DNA of 64,000 nt. Source: Amyloporia xantha. Its lineage: Eukaryota; Basidiomycota; Agaricomycetes; Polyporales; Adustoporiaceae. This document shows positions 1 through 11,501 of this stretch, piece after piece. The stretch is taken from assembly GCA_036971615.1 (NCBI GenBank), contig JAYKKR010000002.1, positions 620,001-684,000 of the forward strand, given 5' to 3'. The position numbers were made by a program, and so were the translations under genes. Below the pieces are notes generated by a model. That model did no database searches. It saw nothing but the letters and a program-made list of their open reading frames with translations, and had not been told where the DNA came from. Numbering within the stretch: position 1 is the stretch's first letter; each line of letters opens with the position of its first letter.

Positions 1-1477
1 GTGAATCTTGCTGCGGAGAAAACGTGTTTGTAGTGATCGCGAGGACTAGAGCTTCCAGCCACGGGATAATAGGCATCTTTAACCAGCAGCAGTTCATATG
101 AAGAACCAGCCGAGGCAATGTCTGCTTTAGAGTTTTGGATTGCACCACCACTGGCAGGCGTAGAGAGCATGTGGGGAGTGGTCAAGACGGAAAGGTGACA
201 GCAGATTCATTTAGTACCTTTCATCATGTATTGAACAAACCTTATCAGGGAAGCCGCCACTTACCGCATGTTATCAGAAACTTAGTTAGTCAGTCTTCCA
301 TGCTGCAAGTGATCTAAGACAACATTACATCCAGGCTTTCCACGGTCACTGGCATGTATACCGCACAAGGAAGGGCATTAGTATAGCCAGTGCTGCAATT
401 TTTCCATTGTTTCGGCGCGAAATGTGGTCGTGTTCCTGGGTGCGGTGGAAAGGCAGCGGTGCACCGTACGTGGTAAAGTTCCTGGAGCTTTCCGAATACA
501 TCCGATGCCAGCGCGTGGCCCACTGGCATGCTCACGGTAGATGATTAGTCCTTCGAACAGGACAAAGCCTGGATGACGCCGTAATAAAGACAAAGACAAC
601 TATGGTAACCGGATATCTCGCTAACACCAGGAGATAGAAGCAAGCCAGCGGTATACGGCGTTCTCTATCACTGTCGAAACTTGAAACAGGACCGTGTCCG
701 CTATTGATAGACCTTTGCGAGAACTACATGATGCGATTTGGCCGTTCTGACGGAACCCCGGATATCAGACTGACTTCTTCCACTGAGCCATCCAGAGGAC
801 AGACCTGTCGTACATCATGGCTATATCCAAGGATATCACCCGCGCCGAGTTCAAAACTTCATCCCACTGGTCCGGCAAAAAGTCGGAACAGAAACCTCCC
901 AATTGTAGCAATAGACACTTTTCGCAACGCTTTTGGAAGCTCAACTCGCCGCTTGAGTGGGGCGGTTGATCGACAAGGAGCCCAAGCTCCACCTTCGTTC
1001 GCCGCTCTACAAATTCTCCCGGCCCAGGTTGAGCCCAGCGTCGGCGATGACCATTGACCAATGGGAAGAGGCGGCACAGTCGGCGACCAGTGGCCACTCA
1101 GCATCCCCCGCCTGCGCCACCCCAGACCTTGCGGCTTGAGCGGGGCGTCTGATCTTCCAACAATCTTGGGCGCTAAGGCCGTTGCGAAAAGTGTCTAATG
1201 ATGAGACTTCGGCGAGGTGAACCCATGACTCGGCAGCAGTAAGCAACAGGCCAAACTTGAAGGTTTCGGCCACTTTCCACTAACCTGACCCTGCGGTCAC
1301 GTGTAAACGGATGTTGATCCAGAACAATGTATCTGGTTATCTATTTCCTTTCTTGTACTACTACTCCAGCCCGACTTACGATGATGCGCCGCAGCGCCGT
1401 TGTACCTCATCTGACAGTTAAGGCACCTGCCAGTCACACAAATATGTGGCGACAAATCATCATGCAAGAGCCATAAA
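1..1477. other. no gene recognised
   Basis: Open frames in this stretch are short, overlap on both strands and match nothing I know. The only structure noticed is a roughly 22-bp motif (CTTGAGTGGGGCG...TGATC) near 950-972 that recurs with a few changes near 1136-1156. Confidence 0.5.
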
Positions 1478-2681
1478 TCAAGAGGGCTGACGTATCTGGA
1501 AAAACTTCATCTTTGACGGCCTATTTGCATTTGGAGACAATGTTCAGTTCATGTGATTCATTTGCAGAGACGTGGAGAAGCGCATACCTGATTCGTGCGA
1601 GGACCCCTACGAGAAGCACGACAGGTCCAATTGTATACGCTAAAAGACGCATGACGTAAAAGCTATTCATGGTCACCCAGTCCGACCAGCCGCCCCCCAA
1701 ATGGACGGTCAAGAGCATCAAAGCAAACAGTGAATAGCCTGATAGCCTGAACATCATGATGTCAAAACAAATTTTGGCCGGCGCAGCGGATTTTAGCAAG
1801 AATGGGACACACCGGTGGTATTTCCAAACCAGCTTCGCTCGTAGGTTTCCGCCGAAGAGTCGGCCATCAAACCAGACGCTGAATCCGCCAATAAGAACCT
1901 GAATTATCATCCAACTAATTGTCACATAGCCGAAAAACTGGATGTCATCGGAAAGAGTTGTGAATAAATGTGTAGCATTGACTTGGTATAGAATAACTGA
2001 CCCCGTGCCAAGTCGTTGCATGAGGCGCCGCATGGAGGTACTTGTTGAGCCACATGGCGGAAACACCGAGTAAAATAGCGGGAAAGCCTAGATAGAACAT
2101 CGCGCGCTGATGGAAAGCAAGCCCTGCTGCTTTGGTCGAAGGCAGAGCAGTCGGCTGCAGTGTCGTAATGCCTGCCAAATGAGCCGGTAAATCGGGCTTC
2201 AAATATGAGCACATCGGAGGACGCATACGATACTAACCAAAGGTGAAAAACAATATGGAAAGGCTCTGCAGTATAGGATGCCAGAAGAACCAGCCGAGCG
2301 TGAAGGGTTTGTTGATGAACACAATCACCCAGGTGCATATGACGATGGCCTTCCGTAACCTGCATCAGAAGTGCGGATGTAAATATATCCATGCTATGGG
2401 ACATACAATGATTCCGAACTATGAACCGCTATGTAAGCCGCTCTCTCGTGGGTGAAGATCAGGGAAACTGGTGTTGAACGTACCATAGCAGCCATCTGCG
2501 CAACATCATCACCCCAACGCTGCTCAGGGTTCACATACTCTTCCACTGTATTTGTAACATCCTCGTTCGTGTCTTCTTGCTCAGGACTCACACTCAGTGG
2601 TACATAGTCGACACCATCATGGTTCCGAGTGTCGCCAGAGTTCGCGGATGTCGGCGTGGTGAGTAAGGATATTGGGCCCAT
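1478..2681 (-). CDS. cytochrome b561-domain membrane protein
   Basis: Six exons (2681-2484, 2349-2238, 2171-2002, 1937-1813, 1746-1588, 1520-1478) splice with GT-AG introns into a 268-residue protein; the frame closes exactly. Residues 1-66 are hydrophilic and acidic. They are followed by five or so hydrophobic helices carrying the eukaryotic b561 histidines: FWHP (H90), AFHQ (H124), the H-x3-H-x4-WHG block (H150-H159) and KYHRLSGY (H201). These coordinate two haems b in the family, which moves electrons across membranes (ascorbate or ferric reductase activity in characterised members). The start at 2681 gives the usual short cytosolic N-terminus; an in-frame ATG at 2765 is possible. The C-terminus RIRPSKMK is typical of basidiomycete homologues. 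Substrate and membrane are not evident. It is divergent from the dehydrogenase at 3009. Confidence 0.88.
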
Positions 2682-3008
2682 AGTCAGAGTTGCAACGGAT
2701 TCTGTTTCAGAAACGCACAGATACACAACGGCAAAGGTTAGATGAGGGAGAGTTGGCCATGGCACCCGCGAGAGACGGTGAGGCTAGCAGTGCGCCCAGG
2801 ATCACCGCCACACGCCATACCGGACCGATCTCAAAGCCACGTGGCTCGATATCAATGGGCGTTTGTTGCGACTTGTGGGCGCCTGTTGGCCGCCATCCCC
2901 GCCTTCCCCATGGGGAAGTCATCTGACCTACTGTGAGGTCCTCGGTACTTCTTCCACTGCCACGACTTTTACGCGCGTTGTACTCCCTCAGGCTAGAGTA
3001 TCTTATCC
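2682..3008. promoter_or_regulatory. shared intergenic region of a divergent gene pair
   Basis: A gap of 327 bp separates the start codons of the b561 gene (minus) and the dehydrogenase gene (plus), so both promoters must lie here or overlap the 5' exons. I see no specific factor site that I would defend. Confidence 0.4.
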
Positions 3009-4151
3009 ATGAAGCCCACTTATCGCCTCTTGCAAACCGCCGCATCGCTGCCTGCCTCTCGCCCTCGCAGCGTGAGCTTCATCGGGCTCGGGCGCATGGG
3101 CTCGGAGATGGCGTACAATCTGTTCTCACGCATGCTCGTCGAGAGTGGCGGCAGCGCGCATTTCGTCGTATGCGACGCACGGCCGGCTGTCTCGCAAGCA
3201 TTTGTCACGAACTTCACGCATCAATTCTCCGGTGCGCGTGTCGATGTTGCGAGCACACCCGCAGAGTGAGTCTTGTTCCCCTATCAGTCGTCGGCGTGTT
3301 GAGCTGGACGGGCAGACAACGATAGCGCGCTGGTCGCCTCACAAACAGTGATTACTATGCTTCCATCGTCGCCTCATGTCCGCAACGTGTACTCTGAATC
3401 GGGCGGTATCATACCTGCACTGCGCACGCTGCCCAGAGAAGCAGCGCAAGCCACGCTCTGCATCGACTCCACGACCCTCGACGTCGCAGTGGCTCGAGCG
3501 GTAGCCTCTGATGTCTCCCTTACTGGAGCTAATATCATCGATGCGCCCGTGTCAGGCGGCGTCGCCGGCGCCAATGCTGGGACGCTCAGCTTCCTCGTCG
3601 GCGGCACGGAGGCGGCATTCGACCTCGCACAACCCACACTCGCGCACATGGGCAAGAAGATCATCTACTGCGGATCATCGGGCGCAGGCCTCGCCGCGAA
3701 AATCTGCAACAACCTCGTGCTTGGCGTGCAGCAGATTGTGGTCGGGGAGGCCATGTTGCTTGGCCAGAAGTTGGGGCTGGAGCCGCAGGTGCTCGCAGCC
3801 GTCATCAATAGCTCGACAGGCGCGTGTTGGTCAAGCTCGGTGAACAACCCTGTACCCGGGGCGGTCCCAGATAAATCTCCGCCATGTGAGAGGGATTTCG
3901 AGGGTGGATTCGCGACCGGCCTGATGCTGAAGGTGTGTGTTTGGCTCTGTACACGACGAACGCTACTCAAGGCGTGCAAGGACATGGGATTGGCAACTGA
4001 CATCGCCGAGGCGCTCAAGAGTCCCCTGCCACTGGGCTCGGCGGCTGAAGACATCTATGCAAACGTCATACGCGATGATCCAGAGCTGGCGAATAAAGAC
4101 TTCTCGTCAGTGTACAGTCATTTACGCTTAGCGGAGAATCGGAGTAGATAA
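3009..4151 (+). CDS. 3-hydroxyisobutyrate dehydrogenase-like oxidoreductase
   Basis: Exon 1 (3009-3265) and exon 2 (3326-4151) join across a 60-nt GT-AG intron into 360 residues. The N-terminus has the Rossmann dinucleotide motif FIGLGRMG (residues 24-31). It is followed by VITMLPSSPHV, the beta-hydroxyacid dehydrogenase signature DAPVSGGVAGANAGT, and GAGLAAKICNN with the catalytic lysine at K211. The family oxidises 3-hydroxyisobutyrate to methylmalonate semialdehyde with NAD in valine breakdown, normally in mitochondria; the first 20 residues are basic and Ser/Arg-rich, compatible with import. Odd point: between LMLK and ACKDMG, where relatives read roughly DLGLAL-EA, there is an unrelated 13-codon in-frame block (3933-3971). 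It begins GTGTGT and ends CAAG and may be an unusually short 39-nt intron, giving 347 residues. Other 6-phosphogluconate dehydrogenase-like enzymes (glyoxylate reductases) are less likely. Confidence 0.9.
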
Positions 4152-6389
4152 GACACGAGTGCGGACCGGAGAATGTAATGTGTTCATTGTACATAAACCC
4201 GATTCCCATACACGATGCGTGCATATGAACGTGGGTTTAATGTTAGCAAGACACGATACCCTCTAGCGAGGGTCGTGTTTCCGCATCCTTGGGGTTCTTA
4301 AGATCCCGGGTCAACGGTCAACAGGGTCCAGTAGATCCAGGTTAATCCTGATCGTCGACCTTCGATTGCTGATGCTAATCACAACCTCTGAGAAGCTCGA
4401 GGACCCCCTGCGGACGATCCGCCCCTCAGCGACGATCGTGTCGAGGAAGACACGCCTTCGCTGTCCCTATTGACGTGGCAATTGACTAGTTGGGTGATGG
4501 GGCTACCAGACGGGGTAGCAAAGAGCATGGGTTTCCTTTCACGAAGAAACGCGCTTTGAGGCATGACGGTGGGCCGCTGCTGCAATAGGACAATGGCTAC
4601 GCTTGTATCCTGAGCGGTTCAGGCTGTTCCTGGACGAGTGCCAGCCAGGATGGGCAGAGCAGGTTTGATACCTCTATCCACGCACCATGTCCTTCTGAGA
4701 AGCCTAAGTTCGCACATGGCAGCTGCCCTCGAACCTTTGCCGAACCCCCTAGTCATTCCTGTCGCTCTCCGGTTTCCGTCGTGGTTAAACGGTAGACCCT
4801 TTGAACAAGGCGTGGCTTCAACTCGTGTCCTCAAAAGTCCTATAGGGAAATTGTCTTCGGATGTTGTGTGACCAGTGAATGTAAAAATGAAGAGAATAAA
4901 ATGAGAGGAAGGAACTTTCGCTCCTTGGAAGTTGGTCTGAAGGTACCAAATAAGGGACTGCTCAGCGGCCTTACTATATCGACTGATGGCCGAGAGTTCG
5001 ATCTGGGTGTAAATCTACGATGGTCGGTTGAGAATTCTTCCGGGTGGGTACGACCACCTTTCACTTCGAGGTCTAGCTGGTGTATGACGGTATTGAAGTA
5101 ACGGGTAAGGGTCGGTAAGCATCAGGTGCTATTATGCGTCGTAGTTGCCGCGAATCGTCAATGAATGTACAGCGCAGAAAGATTCCAGCATGATGGTTCG
5201 CGCAACATGAAAGATGCTCGCGGCCTTGGAAATCCAGACACGGCTAATTCCAGCGGCCTAGTCGAGAAGCGCGGAGCGTGATGGGTATTCATTGAGTCAT
5301 CATGAAATTCACATGCAACTATTCAACTCACTCGACCATCCCTTCAATGGTATTACGAACCAATAGAACAGCTTCCTGACCTGAATGCCCTGACGTGTAG
5401 ATCCTTGTTCACTGTTGCTTTGTATGAATGTCCCGGGCGTGCACAAGGTTTCAGTCTCTGGTCATTACCACCGTGGCGAACGCGGCGGTGGCAATCGCAG
5501 CAATGGACTCACATCGCTGCTCAGCTTCGCTGTTGGCGGCATTAGACAAATATGACGTGCAAACCGAAGTGATCATCCTGCAAAACCGATCAAACAAGAC
5601 GGTAAGATGCATAGTGATTATCCTCACTATACTTTTCGCTAATGGTGCCTCTCAGGGAGGTCGTCACATGCGCAACTTTGCTGTCTGAGCACTACTAGAA
5701 CCGAGATAGAGAACGCGGTGCCTTGTCTCGCTCTCCGAAAGGCAGTGGGAAGTAATGTGGTTTGACATTACCTAATCTAGACCACTAAGGGATGCTCCGC
5801 TGCACATCCGCGACGCTCCATTCCGTGCGTCTCCCCTATCTTCATCCCTCACAGTCTCCTCAAGATCTGTCCTTTCTCACCCATCTCCGACACATGATTA
5901 TCATCGCATTATAGAGAATGATCCAACGGTCAATATCCACGGGATCGAAGATGTGTGCTAGTCGCAGCGCCGTCATGCTCACTCCATTGAAGAACTTCTC
6001 AGCATATTGTCACTACCGTCACGGATGTGCTGACGGAACATGGATGCGAGCAGATGATAGCGGTAGTCGGCAATGGTGAGTATACGCTTTTACCTGCGTT
6101 CACATCGAAGATTACATCGCAGCTGGCGCGGCATTTGACATGTAGCTGCGCACGTTTCTCATTATTCGTTAACATCGATCCCCAATATTTATTGCATAAT
6201 CATAACCACCGGTCTTATTGCTACGCTAAGCTATCTCCCTTTCTCTCTTCTTCTGATGTGGGCCATAGTAATCAAAACTAAGTCGGAAACATACTACAAT
6301 CATATAGCGCAGCGGAAACATCACGTCCCAGTTCCTGTAGGTGACCGACATTCAGAAATTCCTCTGGAAATGGAGACAGGCAAATGAAG
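4152..6389. other. gene-free accessory stretch
   Basis: Open frames are at most about 90 codons, lie on both strands and have no recognisable domain. No terminal repeats or tRNA were seen. It is the start of the gene-poor compartment that runs to about 33 kb. Confidence 0.5.
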
Positions 6390-7590
6390 TTAGGCAGTCA
6401 AAACCATACTGCTATCGATTGAAGGAAGAGCCGATCTGACAACTCGCAACTCTGGCTGGACGCTACCATTGCAAACGTAGCGTAGGTTGTCAAGAAGTAG
6501 GTTGTCCATTCCGATGGCTCCTGGGCCAATCTTCCATCTCTCGTCGCCATAGACGCAGTTCTGATTATCCTAGCTGCAGGGTCAGGCTCATGCATGAAAT
6601 TGAGCTAAAAGCAGGCATACTTTCATGAAGATTTCTATTGCCTCGGCAATCTTTTTCGCTAGCTGTGATTTGGTCATTCCCTTTGGGAAATGAATTTGAA
6701 TATCATGCTGCTTATACCCTTCGCCTGTCGATGGAATTGGGTACTAACGAAGGAAACATGAATATGTTGCTCATAGAACTCAAGGAATTGATTACCTGTA
6801 TTCGGAATGAAGGCCTGTGGTACTCCGTAAGATCTTTGAAAGCCACATCGGAGCCACCGATCATGTCGTCGAGATCACCACGACGAGCGCGAGCGACGTT
6901 TATGTAATCTTGATTAATGGTTCGAAACTCGACTATGGTTTCAGATCTGGGCTCGGTATCACGAGGAGGGCGGTACCGCTCCTGCGGTAAGGGTTCGCTC
7001 ATTTCCTGAGATAGTCATTCATTGATTCCCAATCAGGGGCGGTACAATAGTTGAACTGCTCACCATCGTGTAATTCGCAGGTGAGATGGCATCGCTCGAA
7101 GGTGCATTTCCCAGCTCTGTAAGATCTGGGAGAGCGAACTCGGAGCTACTGATCATGTCGCTGAGGTCGCCATTGAGAACACGGTCGAACTCTATGTCAT
7201 CTCGATCGGTGGTGCGGAACTCGACGACGTTTTCCGACATGGGCTCAGTAGGACAAGGTGGGTGATAACGTTCCTGCGCTGAGAGTTCACTCTTTTCCTG
7301 AGATAGTCCTACATTGATATTCGACCAGGAGCGGTATAGCTGAACTGCTCACCTTCGTACAATTCGCGGATAAGATTGCATGGCTCGAAAGTGCATTTCC
7401 CAGCTCGGTATCTTTGCTGATTTGGGTGACAGTAGGATGAACGTGGTCAGTCGTATTGTAGGTCTCCTGCCAGAATTTTTCGGACTGTCTCTGCATGGAG
7501 AGTTGACAATCTTGTATCGATGTTGGTGATCCATCCTCGTTGATCATATTCAGGTCGAAGCTATATGCGACTTCATCGGCAGCGATGTCT
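6390..7590 (-). CDS. lineage-restricted hypothetical protein, copy A (tandem block duplication)
   Basis: Function unknown; no domain family that I can name. Four ordered blocks match copies B and C. From the 5' side: (1) W-x-x-TYNTTDHVHPTVTQ near 7430-7480; (2) QERY-PP-TEP followed by VEFRT...GDL-DMI, present twice (about 7110-7280 and 6830-6990); (3) QIHFPKGMTKSQLAKKIAEA near 6640-6700; (4) RWKIGPGAIGMDNLLLDNL near 6490-6530, then the stop at 6390. Blocks are separated by probable introns with GT-AG borders, for example after SFRIQ. The 5' end is not settled; an open frame with ATG at 7598 covers block 1. The duplicated block could be an exon duplication in a working gene or a sign of decay. 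Coordinates are those of the homologous region. Confidence 0.5.
6810..7420 (-). repeat. tandem duplication of about 292 bp
   Basis: The segment around 6810-7110 is repeated with divergence at about 7110-7420. Anchor: TTTCCTGAGATAGTC occurs near 7001 and again near 7293, and the flanking text aligns on both sides with scattered substitutions. Each unit encodes one copy of the VEFRT...GDL-DMI block on the minus strand. Confidence 0.8.
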
Positions 7591-7599
7591 GAATCCATG

Positions 7600-10500
7600 A
7601 GATGTGGAGGCTATGCGAAGAAAAGATCTCTTCCGAATGGCAATTTATGCTTGGTCTTTGAAAGCTTCGGAAGTGACCGTGGTCCACACTCTGGCATGTC
7701 TCAACCTCATGTCGGACACGAGACAAGCCACTGAGGACGTTCGTGGATGGATATCCAGCCTTTGCTCGGGCATCCACGTCGGGTGTAGGGAGCGCACCAC
7801 CACTGGGGGATCGGGTGTGTGATATCCAGGTGATTGCAAGACACAAGTGCCACTGCACACATGCATATCAGACATGAGAGCAACATTACAAATTGATCTG
7901 ACACTACGCACCGTCTTCTCCACGGCCAGGAATCCTACGGTATAGCATCTAGATGGATATCCAACAACGAGAACGGCAGGAATTTTAGATATTCTTCTGG
8001 GAAGAAACGAGAAGATCAGCACAAGCCCCGTGACATCACTTGATTGCAACTCCCCTGATACGGACCACTGTGTGTCCTTAGATATCCACGAAGAGTGTTG
8101 ATATCACTTGAAATTGCCTTCATAGACAACAGCGCAACACGCTAGCGAATCGGACGTTGAGAAAGCGCTGAACATGAGCAAGGCGGATATCCAGTAGTTT
8201 CAGTCAAATTATGAAGGAGCTCGTTGTGAGCGGCTTCTTCCTATTTGATCCGTGTGGTTTAGAACACGCCTTCTTCCTGTTCGCGCAGGCCGATTGCTTG
8301 AGTGTCCCCTTCGCAGTAGAAGAAACTACCCAGAAGCCATGCACTCGGCGCTCGACACTAAGGGGTGCGCTCGAACTAAGGGGTGCTTGTCACCGGCGGA
8401 AATACATTGCAAGTTTGGTGAGCATCGCAATTCTCAGCCAGATCAGGAAACAAGCTCCGACACACTGGACACCCTAACATCCAACTCTTTACACTGTGGA
8501 GCGGTTGGTGTGGGCGTGGGCGTGGAATAGACGGACAAAAAGTAGAGAGCGCACTCACCAGAATGACACAGTGGGTAACAGCAGTGGGCGATATGCAACT
8601 CTTCTGATTCATCGTATTCATCATGGGGAGAAACTCAGGCGACAATCGTCCAGCTACACAGTACGGTGAAGGCATCTTTTGCTCCAAGACACCAATCAAA
8701 CGACCTGCATCTCGATTTCATAGACTTTCGTTGCCGCCATCATTGTGATTGAGTCGTGTGTTGCTGCAACGTTGAAATCAAGACACACAAGTACCGTGGT
8801 GGTGAGCGTAATCTACTCACGAATAAACTGTTCTTGTACTCACATCATCGTTCATATCATGACACCAATTTTCACATCAGGAGGCTCCGTGAGTTCCATA
8901 TAAGAACAACTGTCGGTGGGGGAGTGGGATGGGTTACTCTTGGGGTGCGTCAAACATACCTGCTTATGAGGATGGGCAGCAAGGCGTCTTATCGTAATCG
9001 GACAAAAGGCGGTGGCTGCACAGCCCTTGTCTCATGCCATTCATAGACTAGGAAGCGGAATACTTTTAGCGCCACGTAGGATATGCGGAGAAGGTGTCAT
9101 GTCATCAAGAGATGCTCACAGCCATAGTCACAGCCATAGTCGACAGTGGGCAGAAGTTCGAGTGTCTTTGGGGTTTGTTGATTTGTTACCGATTCCTATC
9201 ACTCATCCCTTGTACTTGTTCAAGTAACTTGATAAATCGGTCCTGCAGTTCAACTACCGCATTATGTTAACTTGAAGTCGCTGAGGGCTGTGAACACGAT
9301 CCGATAAGGACCATCTTCTATGCCGGCTCGAAGTGACCCAACCGAACGATGTTCTGTAATTAACCGACGTTATCTGCAATTCACATGGTTATCTCGTCCT
9401 GACCGTGCAAGGCTGAGCTTACCGCAGACTGTTTCTAGGACGTCGAGTTACATCCGATGTATCGAAACGTGAAAGACTACACATTAAATGTTTGAGTTTG
9501 AAAAACGGTAAATTCTGCTCATCCAACGCACCCGCAGCAGATGGTTCGATCGACAGTTTTGCCGTAACTCCAGAACCAGTAAGAGGTTTCAGCAGTGTTC
9601 GGCTTCACATATTGCTCGTATGCTACTAGTACCACAAATTCAGCCGGGGATAGCGTGCTGTCTGCTTCACTCTCACACCCATCAAGGACACTAAGGACAC
9701 GCACGGGCAAGCATCACAATGGTAATGTCCTATGGATGCTACAGAATCTCCCACACAGGTTACGATCAAGACGCCTCGACACTTTGGGCGGTTGTGTACG
9801 TCAGTGAATGAGACGGGCCACGAGCAAGCACAAGGAGATAGACTGGGAGACGTGGGCCAATATGCAGGATTTGGATCACGATGCGGCAACCACGCACCTC
9901 GTCGATATCTGTCGTTTGATTCCCTCGTGTGGCAGCTTCTATTGTCTTTCGTGAGACACGTCAAGAGAATGGGATAGACGATTTGGTGTGACATTGACAT
10001 AGCCTCCTTGGCTACACATTTCGAGGAGTCCGTCAGCGACATTCTACCAGGTTGATGCTTGAGGGGGGAATGGTACGTCCAATACGTCTCTTTAGGAGAA
10101 TTCTTGACAAGAGCTGTGAATCGGTGGTACTCGCCGCCGTCTGGAGGCAGTGACTGCATTGGCATAGACCCGAAGAACCAGCGATGAGACGATAAGAGCA
10201 CACCGGCAGCATAGAAGACATGAGACATGAAGAACGTGAGTCTGCAGTATACAAACAGGACGTTACTCACCTGGTGTGCTGGAGCCCAACCGTAGCCGGA
10301 TGTTCGACTGACTAGGCACGCAAGGACGGTTTCGTCAGAGGGAGATTCAACTGGAATTCCGTTCGTTATCTGCTTAATACCTTGCAGGACGCAGCGCTAC
10401 CAACTGCCGTACTTCCATTCATCATTATTCACCTGACATGACCACAACATGATAGAACCCAATCGCTCTAAGCGGTCAGTAACTTTCACAACCTCTGAAT

Positions 10501-11065
10501 GCCCGTCCTTGTCGTTTCCCCCTTGCAAGGCGACCTTGTCGTTTCCCCCTTGCAAGGCGACTGGGACTATCGTCACGATACAGAGTCTGTCTGTAGCTGC
10601 TGTCTTTTCGCACATCGGCTATGGGCCTATAGCGAAAAGCAGTATCATGGGAGACATTTGGAGTTACCCAGGAATGACAGCCATCTCGAAACAGGCGGGG
10701 AAGTCGCTATCAGAAGATGTCCCTGCTCTTCCAGTAAAGTAGTGTCCTTTTTCGGATGAGGTGTGTGCGTAGAGATAGAGAATTGCAGGGTTTCATCATG
10801 TCGCGCAATCCAGTGACAGAAAGATACAAGGTTGGACCCTTTAAAGTGGAAAGTTCTGAATCCGTACTAGTAGTACAAGTGGCCGACTAGGTGAATAGGC
10901 TCCGTGAACGGCTGAGCGCAATAGTATTGATGGATACGGAATTAAAGACGAAGTCATCTCGTCTCCAGACGGTCAATTCAACAGAGCTGGAAGCTGCAAG
11001 AGAACTTTATGTGCATTTAGCGGAGACAACCCAAGCCGGCTGAGCAGATAGACGCCCGTCGCTCG
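7600..11065. other. gene-free stretch with minor repeats
   Basis: No gene recognised. A 214-codon minus-strand frame at 9626-10270 lacks any known motif and is probably chance, though its first 50 residues are hydrophobic. Small repeats: five GATATCC sites in 445 bp (7749-8192), GTGGGC repeats near 8509-8527, two copies of a 12-bp CACAGCCATAGT unit near 9118, and a 27-bp duplication at 10507. Confidence 0.45.
10507..10560. repeat. perfect 27-bp direct tandem duplication
   Basis: A unit starting CCTTGTCGTTTCCCCCTTGC occupies 10507-10533 and repeats exactly at 10534-10560. Confidence 0.9.
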
Positions 11066-11073
11066 CCTTTCTT

Positions 11074-11493
11074 AGGACCCCGGCTAATCCCCCTAGAGCC
11101 TCGATCCCTGGAGACCCACTTTCGGACCTAGAGATGTTGCCTGATTCGGACAAAAAAGATCGAACCTCAAGCGTTTGGTTCGATTTTCGGACCCAGAAAG
11201 GATCGAACGTCGCCCGAATTTCCCGGCGCCTACGGCGCCGGCACTGCCCGGAAGTTCAGTCCATTTGCGGGCAATCCACGTGGGATACCGTCCGATACCC
11301 CCCTAAACGGACGTTTCGGACCCCTTCCGGATCGGACCTCAGCCTGGAAGGGGTCTTTTCGGGCCAAAATAGCATCTAACATGCCGCCCCTTTGACCCCC
11401 TTTTCGGACATTTTGTATCGAACATTTTGGGTCCTCGACCCCCATTTTCGGACTTTTAGGCATCGAGGCTCCTGGGGGATTAGCCGGGGTCCT
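11074..11493. mobile_element. non-autonomous hAT-like element (MITE), copy 1
   Basis: A 420-bp element is bounded by terminal inverted repeats of about 36 bp beginning AGGACCCCGGCTAATCCCCC, with about three mismatches between the ends. It is flanked by a perfect 8-bp direct duplication, CCTTTCTT, at 11066-11073 and 11494-11501. An 8-bp target duplication is the hallmark of the hAT superfamily. The interior carries repeated TTCGGAC motifs as subterminal repeats and has no transposase. Open frames across it are incidental. Confidence 0.88.
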
Positions 11494-11501
11494 CCTTTCT
11501 T

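Noticed and set aside
9626..10270. 214-codon open frame on the minus strand
   Set aside because: Longest frame in its region but with no domain, no homologue that I recall, a shadow frame on the same strand and no splice context; kept only as a note in the gene-free stretch.
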